Positions 1 to 9,378 of a DNA stretch of 64,000 nucleotides are shown here, one piece after another. Made by a program: the position numbers and the translations under genes. Below the pieces are notes generated by a model, which made no database searches, was not told the origin of the DNA, and saw only the letters and a list, made by a program, of their open reading frames with translations. The DNA is from CAUZWH01 sp965247665 (GTDB taxonomy: Bacteria > Pseudomonadota > Alphaproteobacteria > SHVV01): assembly GCA_965247665.1 (NCBI GenBank), contig CBDFHH010000005.1, positions 868,001 through 932,000 on the forward strand, read 5' to 3'. The first letter of the stretch is position 1. Every line of letters begins with the position of its first letter.

Positions 1-530
1 GGGTCGCGGGTGCGCTTGAGCGCGCGGCGTCGCAACAGCAGGCGCGACCCCATGCATGTCGGGTGATCGGTGACCCGGACCGGTTTGCCGTTGAGGCGGC
101 AGCCGTGGCTCTTCATAGCGTCCCAGAATTCGTCCGTTGCCGGGTTGTACACCGCCGCGATAACCGGTTCGCCGCGATGGGCGAGCGCCGCCGCGACCGT
201 GAATTCAGCTTGGCCGTCGAGGAAAGCGGAGGTGCCGTCGATCGGGTCGACGATCCAGACCGTATCGGTAGCGAGACGGGCAGGGTCGTCTTCGCTTTCC
301 TCCGATAGCCAGCCATAGTCGGTGCGTTCGAGGTCGAGGCGTTCGCGGAGCATGTCGTTGACGGCGATGTCGGCTTCGCTGACCGGGTCGCCGGCGCGTT
401 TCTCCCATGATTTCGGGTTGGCTCGGAAGTAGGTAAGAGCCAGCTTGCCCGCCTCGCGGATCGCGCCAATCAGCAGCTCGTGGTCGCCTCGCAGATCAGC
501 GTCTGGTAGGGCCGGGTGCGGCGAAGACAT
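1..530 (-). CDS. Inositol monophosphatase family protein, partial (C-terminus beyond left edge)
   Basis: Magnesium-dependent phosphatase of the inositol monophosphatase / 3'(2'),5'-bisphosphate nucleotidase (SuhB/CysQ) superfamily. The start is ATG at 530, giving an N-terminus MSSPHPALPDADLRG. The reading frame contains the family metal-binding signature WIVDPIDGTSAFLDG, and before it SEESEDD, which fits the upstream metal-ligand glutamates. The coding frame runs off the window, so the C-terminal metal-binding motif cannot be seen and the substrate (inositol phosphate versus PAP) cannot be decided. It starts only 13 bp after the PmbA stop on the same strand, so the two are probably co-transcribed. 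Family is confident, exact substrate is not. Confidence 0.85.
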   Translation of the reverse strand, partial: MSSPHPALPDADLRGDHELLIGAIREAGKLALTYFRANPKSWEKRAGDPVSEADIAVNDMLRERLDLERTDYGWLSEESEDDPARLATDTVWIVDPIDGTSAFLDGQAEFTVAAALAHRGEPVIAAVYNPATDEFWDAMKSHGCRLNGKPVRVTDHPTCMGSRLLLRRRALKRTRD

Positions 531-543
531 CGATGTGGCGGTA

Positions 544-1905
544 TCACGTACCGGCTACGGTCATGCCGTCGACGCGCACTGTGGGCGCGTCGACACCGCG
601 TCGGAATTCGAGATCGTCGGCCGGAGACAGCGCCTTGAACATGTCCTTGAGGTTGCCGGCGATGGTCAATTCGCTGACGGGATAGCCGAGTTCGCCATGC
701 TCGATCCAAAAGCCCGACGCACCGCGGCTGTAGTCGCCGGTAACCGGATTGACGCCAAAACCGATCAATTCGGTGACATAGAGGCCCTGCTCGATATCCG
801 CCAGCAACGCCGTCGGCGTCGGCTCGCCGGCCGCGAGATAGAGGTTGGAGTTGCCCGGCGAGGGCGGCGAACCGGTGTCGCGGCCGGCATGACCGGTGGT
901 CTCGAGGCCGAGCTGCCGTGCGCAGCTCGAATCCAACAACCATGTCGTCAGCTTGCCATTGTCGATAAGCACATGGCGGCGCGTCGCAACCCCTTCACCG
1001 TCAAAGGGCTTGGAGGCAAGACCGCGTGGACGATGCGGGTCGTCGATGATCTCGATGCGGTCACCAAACACGGGCTCGTCCATTCTATCCCGCAAAAAAC
1101 TGGTGCCGCGTGCCACGGCCGTGCCGGTGATGGCACTCGAAAAGTGGCGCACCAGGCTGTTGGCGACGCGGGGCTCGAAAACGATCGGCACTTGCGCACT
1201 CGCGATCTTGCGCGCGCCGAGGCGCCGCATCGCGCGCTCAGCTGCGCGCCGGCCGATATCCGCGGGCTTATCGAGATCGGAAGTGTGACGCGCGGACGAA
1301 TATTCCCAATCGCGTTCCATGGCCGTGCCCGCGCCGGCGATGACAGCGACGGAAACGCCGTGGCGCGAAGTTTGATAGGCACCGCGGAAGCCGTGGCTGG
1401 TCGCCAGCGCGACGCCGGTGCGGCCCCAGCCCGCATCAGCACCTTCCGAGTTGGTGATGCCGGTGACAGCACGGGCGGCGTCCTCGGCCGCGGCGGCGCG
1501 TTCGACCAAGGTGTCGGTCGATGGCTCCTCGGCGTCAAAAAGGTCGAGGTCGGGAATGTCGACAGCCAACCGGTCCGCCGCCGCGAGCCCGCAATAGGGG
1601 TCTTCCGTGGCGGCCTTGGCCATCGCCACCGCCCGCTCCACAAGCTCGTCGAGGGCACGCTCCGATGTGTCGCTCGACGACACCAGTCCCTGTCTCCGGC
1701 CGATCAGCACCCGCAGCCCAAGGTCGCGAGACTCGGAGCGCTCGACAGACTCGCGCGCGCCAAGCCGATAGGACACCGACAGCGCGGCGGCGTCGAACAG
1801 CACGGCATCGGCAGCGTCGGCCCCCGCTTTCCGCGCGCGCGCGACAACGACGTCGAGCAGTTCGAGCGAGGTGTTTTTGGAGTTTTCGGCGCTGGTCTCG
1901 ACCAT
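544..1905 (-). CDS. pmbA: TldE/PmbA-family metalloprotease subunit
   Basis: TldE (PmbA) subunit of the TldD/TldE protease, which in Escherichia coli processes the microcin B17 precursor and degrades unfolded peptides together with TldD. At 453 residues from the ATG at 1905 the length matches E. coli PmbA (about 450). TldE-typical blocks are visible, such as GFGVNPVTGDYSRGASGFWI and the C-terminal tail ending GMTVAGT. It lacks the HExxxH zinc site, as expected for the non-catalytic partner. The frame stays open upstream to 2073, but that extension has low-complexity, non-family sequence and was not used. The catalytic partner TldD is in this window at 9379-10827, not adjacent. Confidence 0.92.
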   Translation of the reverse strand: MVETSAENSKNTSLELLDVVVARARKAGADAADAVLFDAAALSVSYRLGARESVERSESRDLGLRVLIGRRQGLVSSSDTSERALDELVERAVAMAKAATEDPYCGLAAADRLAVDIPDLDLFDAEEPSTDTLVERAAAAEDAARAVTGITNSEGADAGWGRTGVALATSHGFRGAYQTSRHGVSVAVIAGAGTAMERDWEYSSARHTSDLDKPADIGRRAAERAMRRLGARKIASAQVPIVFEPRVANSLVRHFSSAITGTAVARGTSFLRDRMDEPVFGDRIEIIDDPHRPRGLASKPFDGEGVATRRHVLIDNGKLTTWLLDSSCARQLGLETTGHAGRDTGSPPSPGNSNLYLAAGEPTPTALLADIEQGLYVTELIGFGVNPVTGDYSRGASGFWIEHGELGYPVSELTIAGNLKDMFKALSPADDLEFRRGVDAPTVRVDGMTVAGT

Positions 1906-2134
1906 GACAGATTTGGATTCGGGAGGGCCGTTATACAAGGCCGACACGGCGGGCATACGTTTCTTACTCGCTACCGGGCTGTACCGCAAAACACGCCGCA
2001 CTGGCCGGCCGCGCCATTGGCGTTGGCCGATCTCGCGTATCGCCCCAGATAGGGTCATGGCCGTTTCGGCCATGACGCACTCCTGGTTGGTCGCCGCGCG
2101 GCACCGCTAAGGGAGACCTGGGCGTTCGGTCACG

Positions 2135-3640
2135 CTACTTCCAGATCGGCTTGCCGGAACCGGGTAGGCCGAGCATCGGCCACTTCTCGCTCACGGTGTC
2201 GATGATCTCGTCGGCCATGCGGATCTTGGTGCCCCAGGCGCGCAACGTTTCCGGCGGGATCTTGTTGGTCGCGTCGAGGCCGATCTTGCTGCCGAGACCC
2301 GAATGCGTCGAGGCAAAATCGAGGTAGTCGATCGGCGTGCCCTCGATGAGGGTGATGTCGCGTGCAGGATCCATGCGGGTCGAGATCGCCCACATCACGT
2401 CCTTCCAATCGCGCGCATCGATGTCGTCATCGACGACGATCACCCACTTCGTGTACATGAACTGCTTGAGGTAGGACCACACCGCCATCATCACCCGTTT
2501 GGCGTGGCCGGGGTAGGATTTGCGGATTGATACCACTGCGATGCGGTAGGAGCAGCCCTCCGGCGGTAGCCAGAAATCGACAATTTCCGGAAACTGCTGG
2601 ATCAGAAGCGGCACGAACAGCTCGTTCAAAGCCTCGCCGAGAATCGAGGGCTCGTCGGGCGGCCGGCCGGTGAAGGTCGACAAATAGATGGGTTTGCGCC
2701 GCATCGTGATCGCGCTGACGGTGAGCACCGGGAACGGTTCGACCGCGTTGTAGTAGCCGGTGTGGTCGCCATAGGGACCTTCGTCACGGTAGTCGTCCAG
2801 TGACACGTACCCCTCGATCACGATTTCCGCTTCGGCCGGGACCTTGAGCGGGACGGTTTTGCAATCGACCAGCTCGACTCGCTTGCCGCTCAACAAACCG
2901 GCGAATTGGTATTCCGACATTGTTTCCGGTACTGGCGTAACCGCGGCGACGATGGTGGCCGGGTCGGCGCCGATCACGGCCGCGGCCGGCAGCGGCTCGC
3001 TGCGCGCGGCCTGCCAGTCGCGGTGATGCTGAGCGCCGCCGCGATGTTTGAGCCAGCGTATCAACGTTTGGTTGCGGCCGATCACCTGCAGCCGGTAGAT
3101 GCCGAGATTGTACCGGTCCTCGTCTTCCGGACCCCTCGTGACGACGAGCGGCCAGGTGATCAGCGGCGCCGGCTCGCCCGGCCAGCAGGTCTGCACCGGC
3201 AACATGTCGAGGTCGACGGCAGTACCCTGCCGCACGATCTCCTGGCACGCGGCGGCCGCGCGCCCGGTCTTGGGCCGCATCGCCATCGCTGTCTTGACCA
3301 GCGGCGCGAGGTCGATCGCGTCGCGAATCCCGCGCGGCGGCTCCGGCTGACGCAGAGCGGCAAAGGTCTCGCCAAGCCCGCGCAAATCGGCCGGCGTGTG
3401 ACCGATAGCGCGCGCCACCCGATCGACTGTACCGAATAGATTGGTCAGGACGGGAATCGTGCTGGTCTTGCCGTCGGCGAGGAGCGGCTTCTCGAACAGC
3501 ACCGCCGGCCCGCCTTCGGCCAGCAACCGCGTCTGTATCTCGGTCATCTCGAGAACGGTCGAGACCGGTTCGCCAACGCGCACGAGTTCACCCGTCATTT
3601 CGAGATCGGCGATGAAATCGCGGAGGGAGGAATGGGACAT
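2135..3640 (-). CDS. ubiD: UbiD family decarboxylase (4-hydroxy-3-polyprenylbenzoate decarboxylase)
   Basis: Prenylated-FMN-dependent decarboxylase that removes the carboxyl group from 4-hydroxy-3-polyprenylbenzoate in ubiquinone synthesis. The start is ATG at 3640 (MSHSSLRDFIADLE), giving 501 residues, close to the usual UbiD length of about 490-500. The family blocks EGYVSLDDYRDEGPYGDHTG and TGRPPDEPSILGEALNE are present, with the conserved C-terminal region IGLDATNKIPPETLR. A longer open frame to 3889 is low-complexity and overlaps the divergent upstream gene, so it was rejected. ubiA, the preceding step in the pathway, lies 1.1 kb away on the same strand. The cofactor-making UbiX is not in the window. 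Confidence 0.93.
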   Translation of the reverse strand: MSHSSLRDFIADLEMTGELVRVGEPVSTVLEMTEIQTRLLAEGGPAVLFEKPLLADGKTSTIPVLTNLFGTVDRVARAIGHTPADLRGLGETFAALRQPEPPRGIRDAIDLAPLVKTAMAMRPKTGRAAAACQEIVRQGTAVDLDMLPVQTCWPGEPAPLITWPLVVTRGPEDEDRYNLGIYRLQVIGRNQTLIRWLKHRGGAQHHRDWQAARSEPLPAAAVIGADPATIVAAVTPVPETMSEYQFAGLLSGKRVELVDCKTVPLKVPAEAEIVIEGYVSLDDYRDEGPYGDHTGYYNAVEPFPVLTVSAITMRRKPIYLSTFTGRPPDEPSILGEALNELFVPLLIQQFPEIVDFWLPPEGCSYRIAVVSIRKSYPGHAKRVMMAVWSYLKQFMYTKWVIVVDDDIDARDWKDVMWAISTRMDPARDITLIEGTPIDYLDFASTHSGLGSKIGLDATNKIPPETLRAWGTKIRMADEIIDTVSEKWPMLGLPGSGKPIWK

Positions 3641-3887
3641 GGCGTCAGCGGGCGGCGTAATACGCGGAGTATATACGCTGGCCGCGATTGGGCGACCAGG
3701 GCCCGGCTCGGTTTGACGCAGCGCTGGCTGGCGTGCCCGCGCCCCCAGCCCAACCGCCGAGTCAAGCTGTGCTCTTGGGGTTGGGCCAGGGCGCGTTCCG
3801 AAGCGTGATCGTCGTGCCGGTCGCACGGCACAAGCGCGCTCGAGTGGGTCAAGGTGGGTTCGAAATGTGCTTAGAATGGGCCCGATC
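3641..3887. other. Divergent intergenic region between ubiD and a GGCT-like gene
   Basis: This 247-bp spacer separates two divergently transcribed genes and must hold both promoters. An inverted repeat (AGCCCAACC near 3746 and GGTTGGGCC near 3779) with a loop of about 25 bases is visible. No convincing sigma70 hexamers or gene were recognised. Confidence 0.4.
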
Positions 3888-4727
3888 ATGACCGTAACGC
3901 CGGCGCAGCTGCATCTTGCGACGCAATATCCTTACGATCCGCCGCACGAATCTTTCTTGTTCGTCAACGGCCGGGCGCTTCCCATCGTCGAACCCCGCGA
4001 CGATCCGCTGGTCGGCGCGGCGGTGCGTCTCGGCAGCCGACTCCGGCGCGCGGAGCACGCCTTGCGCGAGCTTGGCGTAGCGGCGACGCCGGGGATGGCC
4101 GAACGCACGCCGCTATTGTCCTACGGCTCGAACACCTCGCCTTTTGGGATCGACCGCAAATACCGGCCGATCTACGGCGATGGATCCGTCGTCATTCCGG
4201 CAATCGCTTGCGAGCTCGCCGACCACGATGTGGTCTATTCCCCGCATTTCTCGCGCTGGGGAACGATCCCGGCGACCATCGCGATTTCGCCGGGTGCGGT
4301 CGCGCCGTTAATCGCGCTCTATCTGGCGCCCGCTCAGCTGCAGCGGATGCACGACATCGAATGTGGTGCGACCCCGGAGCGCGCCGGTAATTACGTCGCC
4401 GGGCGCTTCACCGACGTCGACTTGCAGCTCGATGGCGGCCAGCGACTCTCCGCGGTACCGACCTATGTCTCGCGCCACGGCATCCTTGCCCGCAACGGTC
4501 AGCCGGTCGCCTTGACCGCGCTAAGAACCAGAGAGCGCCGATTCGGCCAGATGAACGGCAGCGAGCTGCTAGCCGCTCTGCTTCACGAATTCGCGCCGCG
4601 CTCATCGCGCGACGAGTTTCTCGCACGGTTGATCGCCGACACCGAGTTTCGCCATTCCTGCACCGCGCGCCTGGTCGCGCGCGCGCTGCCGGTCGATGTC
4701 CCGAGCTTCGTTGCGGAGCTGGTCTAA
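3888..4727 (+). CDS. Hypothetical protein with a gamma-glutamylcyclotransferase-like YGSN motif
   Basis: About 279 residues, function unknown. Near residue 80 it carries LLSYGSNTSP, which resembles the YGSN nucleotide/substrate loop that opens gamma-glutamylcyclotransferase (GGCT)-fold proteins. In classical GGCTs this motif is at the N-terminus, whereas here it follows a roughly 75-residue N-terminal region. There is no signal peptide or membrane segment. Start choice is uncertain: ATG 3888 was taken, but ATG 3876 or GTG 3867 in the same frame are possible. It converges with ubiA, with 14 bp between the two stop codons. The fold assignment rests on one motif and is inference. Confidence 0.7.
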   Translation: MTVTPAQLHLATQYPYDPPHESFLFVNGRALPIVEPRDDPLVGAAVRLGSRLRRAEHALRELGVAATPGMAERTPLLSYGSNTSPFGIDRKYRPIYGDGSVVIPAIACELADHDVVYSPHFSRWGTIPATIAISPGAVAPLIALYLAPAQLQRMHDIECGATPERAGNYVAGRFTDVDLQLDGGQRLSAVPTYVSRHGILARNGQPVALTALRTRERRFGQMNGSELLAALLHEFAPRSSRDEFLARLIADTEFRHSCTARLVARALPVDVPSFVAELV

Positions 4728-4741
4728 CCGACGGGCAGAGG

Positions 4742-5728
4742 TCAAGCCGTGACGCTGCCGGCGACGATCGCTGCAAAAACGATCCAGCCGAACCACTTGT
4801 TCGATTTGAACGTCGCGAGGCAGCTGTCGGGGTCGTCGAAACGCACGCCACGGACTTGGCGAATCGCGTGTCCGGCGACGAGCGCGAGGCCGAAATAAAA
4901 CGGCCAAGCCAGCCCCGACATCCACCCGGCACCACCAAGCCCCGCCACCGTGACGGCAAAAAACCCGACCAACCACGGTCGCGTGCGGTCGCCGAGCAGC
5001 AAGGCCGTCGACTTCATGCCGAACGAGGCGTCGCCTTTGCGGTCCTGGTGGGCGTAAATGGTGTCGTAAGCCAGGGTCCAGGCAATGCCGGCAACGTAGA
5101 GGACCAACGCAGCCCAGCTCAGTGTAGCGGTGACCGCTGCCCAACCCAGCAACGCGCCCCAGTTGAAGGCGAGGCCGAGGAAGAATTGCGGCCAGTGGGT
5201 AAAGCGCTTGGAAAAGGGATAAACGAAAGCCGGCAGCAGCGAAGCCACGCCCATCCACACCGCGAAGCCGTTGAAGCCCAAAAGTACCGCAAACGCGCCG
5301 AGCCACAGCACGACCATGAAGATTGCGGCCTGCATGACCGAGATCTGACCGGCTGGGATCGGTCGTGAGCGTGTGCGCTCGACGGCGGCGTCAAGGTCGC
5401 GATCGAGAATATCGTTGAAGGTGCAGCCGGCACCGCGAGTCAACAGTGCGCCGATGCCAAATAATACGAACAGCACCGGGTCGGGCCAGCCGCCGCCCCA
5501 CAATCCGGTTACCGCCCAGCCGGGAATGGTGCCGCCGGCGCTTGCGGGCGCGGCGTGGTGCGCCGCTAGCGCGATGCTCCACCAGCATGGCCACAGCAAC
5601 AGCCAAGTGCCGATCGGCCGGTCGATGCGCATCACCTTGAGGAACGGCCGCGTCGGCTGCGGGGCGTGGCGATCGATCCAATGATTGGCCGGCATGTCGC
5701 CGGTGACGAAAGGAGCGGCCTCCGACAT
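4742..5728 (-). CDS. ubiA: 4-hydroxybenzoate polyprenyltransferase
   Basis: Integral membrane prenyltransferase that attaches the polyprenyl chain to 4-hydroxybenzoate in ubiquinone synthesis. The start ATG 5728 (MSEAAPFVTGDMPANHW) gives 328 residues. The first Asp-rich, magnesium-diphosphate-binding motif is visible as NDILDRDLDAAVERTRSRP, and the second as YDTIYAHQDRKGD. The rest is a series of hydrophobic helices typical of UbiA. A longer frame to 5812 overlaps the divergent rsmE and was not used. Functionally it pairs with ubiD at 2135-3640. Confidence 0.95.
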   Translation of the reverse strand: MSEAAPFVTGDMPANHWIDRHAPQPTRPFLKVMRIDRPIGTWLLLWPCWWSIALAAHHAAPASAGGTIPGWAVTGLWGGGWPDPVLFVLFGIGALLTRGAGCTFNDILDRDLDAAVERTRSRPIPAGQISVMQAAIFMVVLWLGAFAVLLGFNGFAVWMGVASLLPAFVYPFSKRFTHWPQFFLGLAFNWGALLGWAAVTATLSWAALVLYVAGIAWTLAYDTIYAHQDRKGDASFGMKSTALLLGDRTRPWLVGFFAVTVAGLGGAGWMSGLAWPFYFGLALVAGHAIRQVRGVRFDDPDSCLATFKSNKWFGWIVFAAIVAGSVTA

Positions 5729-5789
5729 AATTGCCGTGATATCGCGTAACCCGCGGGCGCTCAAGCGCGTCCGCCGTTCGAGGCCGTCT

Positions 5790-6557
5790 GTGCCGAGGCA
5801 CGCCAGACCCACCGTTCGCCTGTTCGTCGATCGCGAGCTCGTCGCCGAAGTGGCGATTACACTCGACCGACCCCAAGCGCGCTACCTCGCCAACGTGATG
5901 CGGTTCGCGGTTGGCGATACCGTCGATCTGTTCAACGGAAAGGACGGCGAATGGCGCGCGACCGTCACGGCGCTCGGCAAGGGCCGGGTCGAGCTTCGCG
6001 TCGGCGAGCGTTTGCGCGAGCAGGATCGGGTCCGTGATCTGTGGCTGGTGCACGCACCGATCAAGAGCGCGCGGCTGTCCATCGTCGTCGAAAAGGCGAC
6101 CGAGCTCGGCGTCGATGCCCTGGTCCCCGTCATGACCCGGAATACCGCCGTCAGCCGCGTCAACACGCGGCGTTTGCGTGCTCACGCGATCGCAGCGGCG
6201 GAGCAATGCGGCCGTCTGTCGGTGCCCGCCGTTCGCCGGGTGCAAAGCCTCGACGCGCTGATTGGTTCATGGCCGCGCGAGCGAACCCTGGTGTTTTGCG
6301 ACGAAAGCGGCCCGGCCGATCCTCTGATCGAGGTGTTGGGAACGGGGCCCGTGGAGCGCGGCGGTGCCTGGGGTATTCTGATCGGACCGGAAGGGGGATT
6401 TGCGGCCACCGAAATCGACATGTTGCGGCGCCGACCTTTCGTTGTGCCGGCGAAGCTGGGCCCCCGCATTCTACGCGCCGACACGGCCGCGATTGCGGCG
6501 CTCAGCCTGTGGCAGGCAGTGGTCGGCGATTGGTCCAACAAACGAGCGGATGGCTAA
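5790..6557 (+). CDS. rsmE: 16S rRNA (uracil(1498)-N(3))-methyltransferase
   Basis: SPOUT-class methyltransferase that methylates U1498 of 16S rRNA in the decoding region, using S-adenosylmethionine. From the GTG at 5790 it has 255 residues (PRHARPTVRLFVDRELV at the start). The SPOUT knot motifs are clear: LIGPEGGFAATEID and LGPRILRADTAAIAAL near the C-terminus. An upstream ATG at 5685 would run over the 5' end of divergent ubiA and give an atypical N-terminus, so GTG 5790 is preferred. It is 61 bp from the ubiA start, so the two share a divergent promoter region. Confidence 0.93.
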   Translation: MPRHARPTVRLFVDRELVAEVAITLDRPQARYLANVMRFAVGDTVDLFNGKDGEWRATVTALGKGRVELRVGERLREQDRVRDLWLVHAPIKSARLSIVVEKATELGVDALVPVMTRNTAVSRVNTRRLRAHAIAAAEQCGRLSVPAVRRVQSLDALIGSWPRERTLVFCDESGPADPLIEVLGTGPVERGGAWGILIGPEGGFAATEIDMLRRRPFVVPAKLGPRILRADTAAIAALSLWQAVVGDWSNKRADG

Positions 6558-6653
6558 CGCATCGCTTGCGGGCGCATGGTTGTTTCTGGAAGACTGGCTT
6601 GTCGTTGAGCCGACCCGCCCTAGGTAACGGGCCGGACAATTTCCGAGGTGTCG

Positions 6654-8021
6654 ATGGCGAACACCGGCGAGTCGCCGGCCGATCCGGTTCTCAGCTACGA
6701 ACAACTCGTCGGTCACATCGCGGCCGGCTGCAAGCCGGCTGAAGATTGGCGAATCGGCACGGAGCACGAGAAATTCGGTTTTCGGTTGGCCGACCGCAAA
6801 CCGATTCGCTACGAGGGCGATGCCGGGATCCACGCGTTGTTCGATCGGCTGTGCGAGCGTTTCGGCTGGCGGCCGGTGATGGAAGGCAAAAACCCGATCG
6901 CGCTCGCATTCGACGATCAATCGGTGTCGCTCGAGCCGGGCGGTCAGCTCGAACTCTCGGGTGCGCCGCTGGAGAATCTGCACCAGACCTGCGACGAAGT
7001 TCACACTCACCTGGCTCAGATCAAGGCGATTAGCGAGGAGTTGGAGATCGGTTTCCTCGGAATCGGCTTCACACCCGACTGGACCCGGGCCGACATGCCG
7101 ATCATGCCCAAGGCTCGCTATGGGATCATGCGGGCCTATATGCCCACCCGCGGCGACCTCGGGCTGGACATGATGTTCCGCACTTGCACGATCCAGGTGA
7201 ATTTGGACTTCGCCGACGAAGCCGACATGGTCAAGAAGTACCGGGTCGCGCTGGCGTTGCAACCGATTGCTACGGCCCTGTTTGCGGCCTCGCCGTTTAC
7301 CGAGGGCAAGCCCAACGGCCTTCTGAGTTTTCGCAGTCAAACCTGGAACGATACCGATCCCGATCGCACCGGGATTTTGCCCTTCGTGTTCGAAGACGGC
7401 ATGGGCTTCCAACGCTACGCCGATCACGCGCTCGACGTGCCGATGTATTTCGTTTACCGCAACGGTATCTATATCGACGCGTCGGGCCAGTCCTTCCGCG
7501 ACTTCCTGAAAGGCGAGCTGCCTGCGCTTCCCGGTGAGCTGCCGACGCTGCGCGACTGGGAGGATCATCTGACCACGCTGTTCCCCGAAGTGCGCCTTAA
7601 GACGTTCCTCGAAATGCGCGGCGCCGATGGTGGCCCGTGGCGGCGGATTTGCGCGTTGCCGGCGCTATGGGTTGGGTTGCTGTACGACACCACCGCGCTC
7701 GATGCCGGGTGGGATATCGTCAAAGCTTGGTCGGCCGAAGACCATGCCGGTCTGCGTCGAGATGTGCCGCGGCGAGCGCTCGCGGCCATGGTCGGCAACC
7801 GCACCGTCGGTGATATCGCCCGCGAAATGGTAGCGATCTCGGAACAGGGACTTCGAAATCGTGCGCGTCATGACCGATTCGGCGAGGACGAAGCGCACTT
7901 TCTCGACGTGCTCCGCGCCATCCTCGACTCCGACAGAACGCCGGCAGAGGATTTGCTTGACCTGTTCCACCGCGAGTGGAACGGCGTGGTTGATCCGATC
8001 TACCAACGGTTCGCGTTCTAG
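6654..8021 (+). CDS. gshA: Glutamate-cysteine ligase (plant/alphaproteobacterial type)
   Basis: ATP-dependent ligase forming gamma-glutamylcysteine, the first step of glutathione synthesis. It has 455 residues from ATG 6654. A GTG six bases upstream (6648) is also in frame, but the GAGG at 6645-6648 is better placed for the ATG. Family blocks include WRIGTEHEKFGF, SLEPGGQLELSGAPLENLH, MMFRTCTIQVNLDF and FLEMRGADGGPW. It follows rsmE by about 100 bp on the same strand, the usual alphaproteobacterial neighbourhood. gshB is not in the window. Confidence 0.95.
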   Translation: MANTGESPADPVLSYEQLVGHIAAGCKPAEDWRIGTEHEKFGFRLADRKPIRYEGDAGIHALFDRLCERFGWRPVMEGKNPIALAFDDQSVSLEPGGQLELSGAPLENLHQTCDEVHTHLAQIKAISEELEIGFLGIGFTPDWTRADMPIMPKARYGIMRAYMPTRGDLGLDMMFRTCTIQVNLDFADEADMVKKYRVALALQPIATALFAASPFTEGKPNGLLSFRSQTWNDTDPDRTGILPFVFEDGMGFQRYADHALDVPMYFVYRNGIYIDASGQSFRDFLKGELPALPGELPTLRDWEDHLTTLFPEVRLKTFLEMRGADGGPWRRICALPALWVGLLYDTTALDAGWDIVKAWSAEDHAGLRRDVPRRALAAMVGNRTVGDIAREMVAISEQGLRNRARHDRFGEDEAHFLDVLRAILDSDRTPAEDLLDLFHREWNGVVDPIYQRFAF

Positions 8022-8030
8022 CTGGTATCC

Positions 8031-8067
8031 AGCCGAGTTGAACCGCCGGCCCCGAGGCCGCTCGGCT
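8031..8067. terminator. Nested inverted repeat between convergent gshA and dihaem gene
   Basis: AGCCGAG at 8031-8037 pairs with CTCGGCT at 8061-8067, and an inner CGGCC/GGCCG pair with a CCGA loop lies at 8047-8060. It sits in the 44-bp gap between two convergent genes, where a shared terminator is expected. There is no clear T-tract on either strand, so the call is weak. Confidence 0.35.
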
Positions 8068-9349
8068 ACGGCACCTTGATTAGCGCGCCAGCGCTCTGCT
8101 CGATCACGGACGGCACCATTTCCCAGAACGCGCTTGTGAAGGCGAGGACCGCAAATCGCGCGGCTTGCGGATCCCCGGCTTCGACGGCGCGCCCGACTCC
8201 CTGCAGTGCGCGCGACCACGCGATCATCGCGCTGCACGCAGTTGCTTGGTGGTCATGTCCGTAGCGAGCGTACAGCTCACCAATCCGTCGACGCGCGACC
8301 GCTACCGTCAGGGCCGCTTCTTGGTAGCGCCTCATGTTGACCGCCTGCCCGAGCAGCCAACGAAAGCGGTCGATCGCCTCCAGCTCCGCGCTCAGGGTGA
8401 CGCTCGCGGTCGGCGGCTCGACCCTGCCTACGGCTTCGAGATAGGCGACGATATCGGCTTGCTCCGCACCGCTAAGGTCGAGCGTATAGAACGTGTTGAA
8501 ATGAGCGACGACCTCGCCCAGCGAAGCCGCGCGGCCGTCGTGAAAATAAGGCGCGGGGGCGGCGATGCCGCGGAGCGTCGGCGTGTCGAATAGTCCGCCG
8601 GTCCCGACGTCGTGCCGGGCGCCATCGACGAAGATCCGTTCCCTGACATGACAACTGGCGCAGGAGAGTTCGGGGCGGTGCGCGAAGGGCTTGCTGAACA
8701 AGGCGGCGCCGCGGCGGCTTGCCGCGTCGGCGGCGCGCAAGCTGCCATCATCGTTCAAGCTTGGATTGGCCGCCAATCCGAAGCGGCCCTGATAAGTGAC
8801 CAGCGCGTCGAGAATACGGCTCGGAGGCTCCGCGCCTGCAAACTCGTCGACGATAGCGTGGCGGCTAAAGTTGCGGAGGGTCTTAAAGCGTCCGTCCCAG
8901 CCGTACGGAGGCGTTGCGGAAACACCGTGCAGGCTGGGCACATCGCGATGGTTGGCGACGCCGTCCTCGGCAGCGGCGCGAAAAAGTCCGGTGGTGACGT
9001 CGAGGCCACCCTTGCGCGCCGATGCGCCATTGATGAACAGGTCCGGATTGGTCGTCCCGTTGACGTGGCAGCTCTGGCAGCTAAGACCGCTGCGCCGGGC
9101 CAGCGTGCCGAAAAGCTCGGGTGCCGCAAACGCCACTTCGCCGAGCACCTCGAGGTAGCGTCGTTCGCCGGCTTCGGCGAGGGGGATAAGGAACGCGCTC
9201 GGCGTTTCCATCGCCACAGACTCGATGCCATCGACATCGAGCCAGATCACACCCGGCGGCGGCGGCGGCTCCGCCCTGACCACGGCCGCGGGGTCCGCCA
9301 GCAGCGCGCCCAGGGTCGACAGAAAAACAATCAGCGACGGCGGCCGCAT
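8066..9349 (-). CDS. Dihaem cytochrome c peroxidase / MauG-like periplasmic protein
   Basis: Secreted dihaem c-type cytochrome of the bacterial cytochrome c peroxidase/MauG superfamily, 427 residues. An N-terminal signal peptide (MRPPSLIVFLSTLGALLADP) is followed by two CxxCH haem-attachment sites: CQSCH at residue 91 and CASCH at residue 230. The second half also has PTLRGIAAPAPYFHDGRAASL, the region that supplies a haem ligand in this family. After about residue 310 there is an extension of some 115 residues without a recognisable domain or haem site. It follows tldD by 29 bp on the same strand. Whether it reduces peroxide or oxidises a protein substrate cannot be told. Confidence 0.88.
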   Translation of the reverse strand: MRPPSLIVFLSTLGALLADPAAVVRAEPPPPPGVIWLDVDGIESVAMETPSAFLIPLAEAGERRYLEVLGEVAFAAPELFGTLARRSGLSCQSCHVNGTTNPDLFINGASARKGGLDVTTGLFRAAAEDGVANHRDVPSLHGVSATPPYGWDGRFKTLRNFSRHAIVDEFAGAEPPSRILDALVTYQGRFGLAANPSLNDDGSLRAADAASRRGAALFSKPFAHRPELSCASCHVRERIFVDGARHDVGTGGLFDTPTLRGIAAPAPYFHDGRAASLGEVVAHFNTFYTLDLSGAEQADIVAYLEAVGRVEPPTASVTLSAELEAIDRFRWLLGQAVNMRRYQEAALTVAVARRRIGELYARYGHDHQATACSAMIAWSRALQGVGRAVEAGDPQAARFAVLAFTSAFWEMVPSVIEQSAGALIKVP

Positions 9350-9378
9350 CGCGACGCCAACGCTACGGATGTGCCGCG

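Noticed and set aside
445..2052. 535-residue open frame on the plus strand
   Set aside because: Antisense shadow of PmbA. It has no family motifs, while the minus strand encodes an intact TldE protein. Long antisense frames are common in GC-rich DNA.
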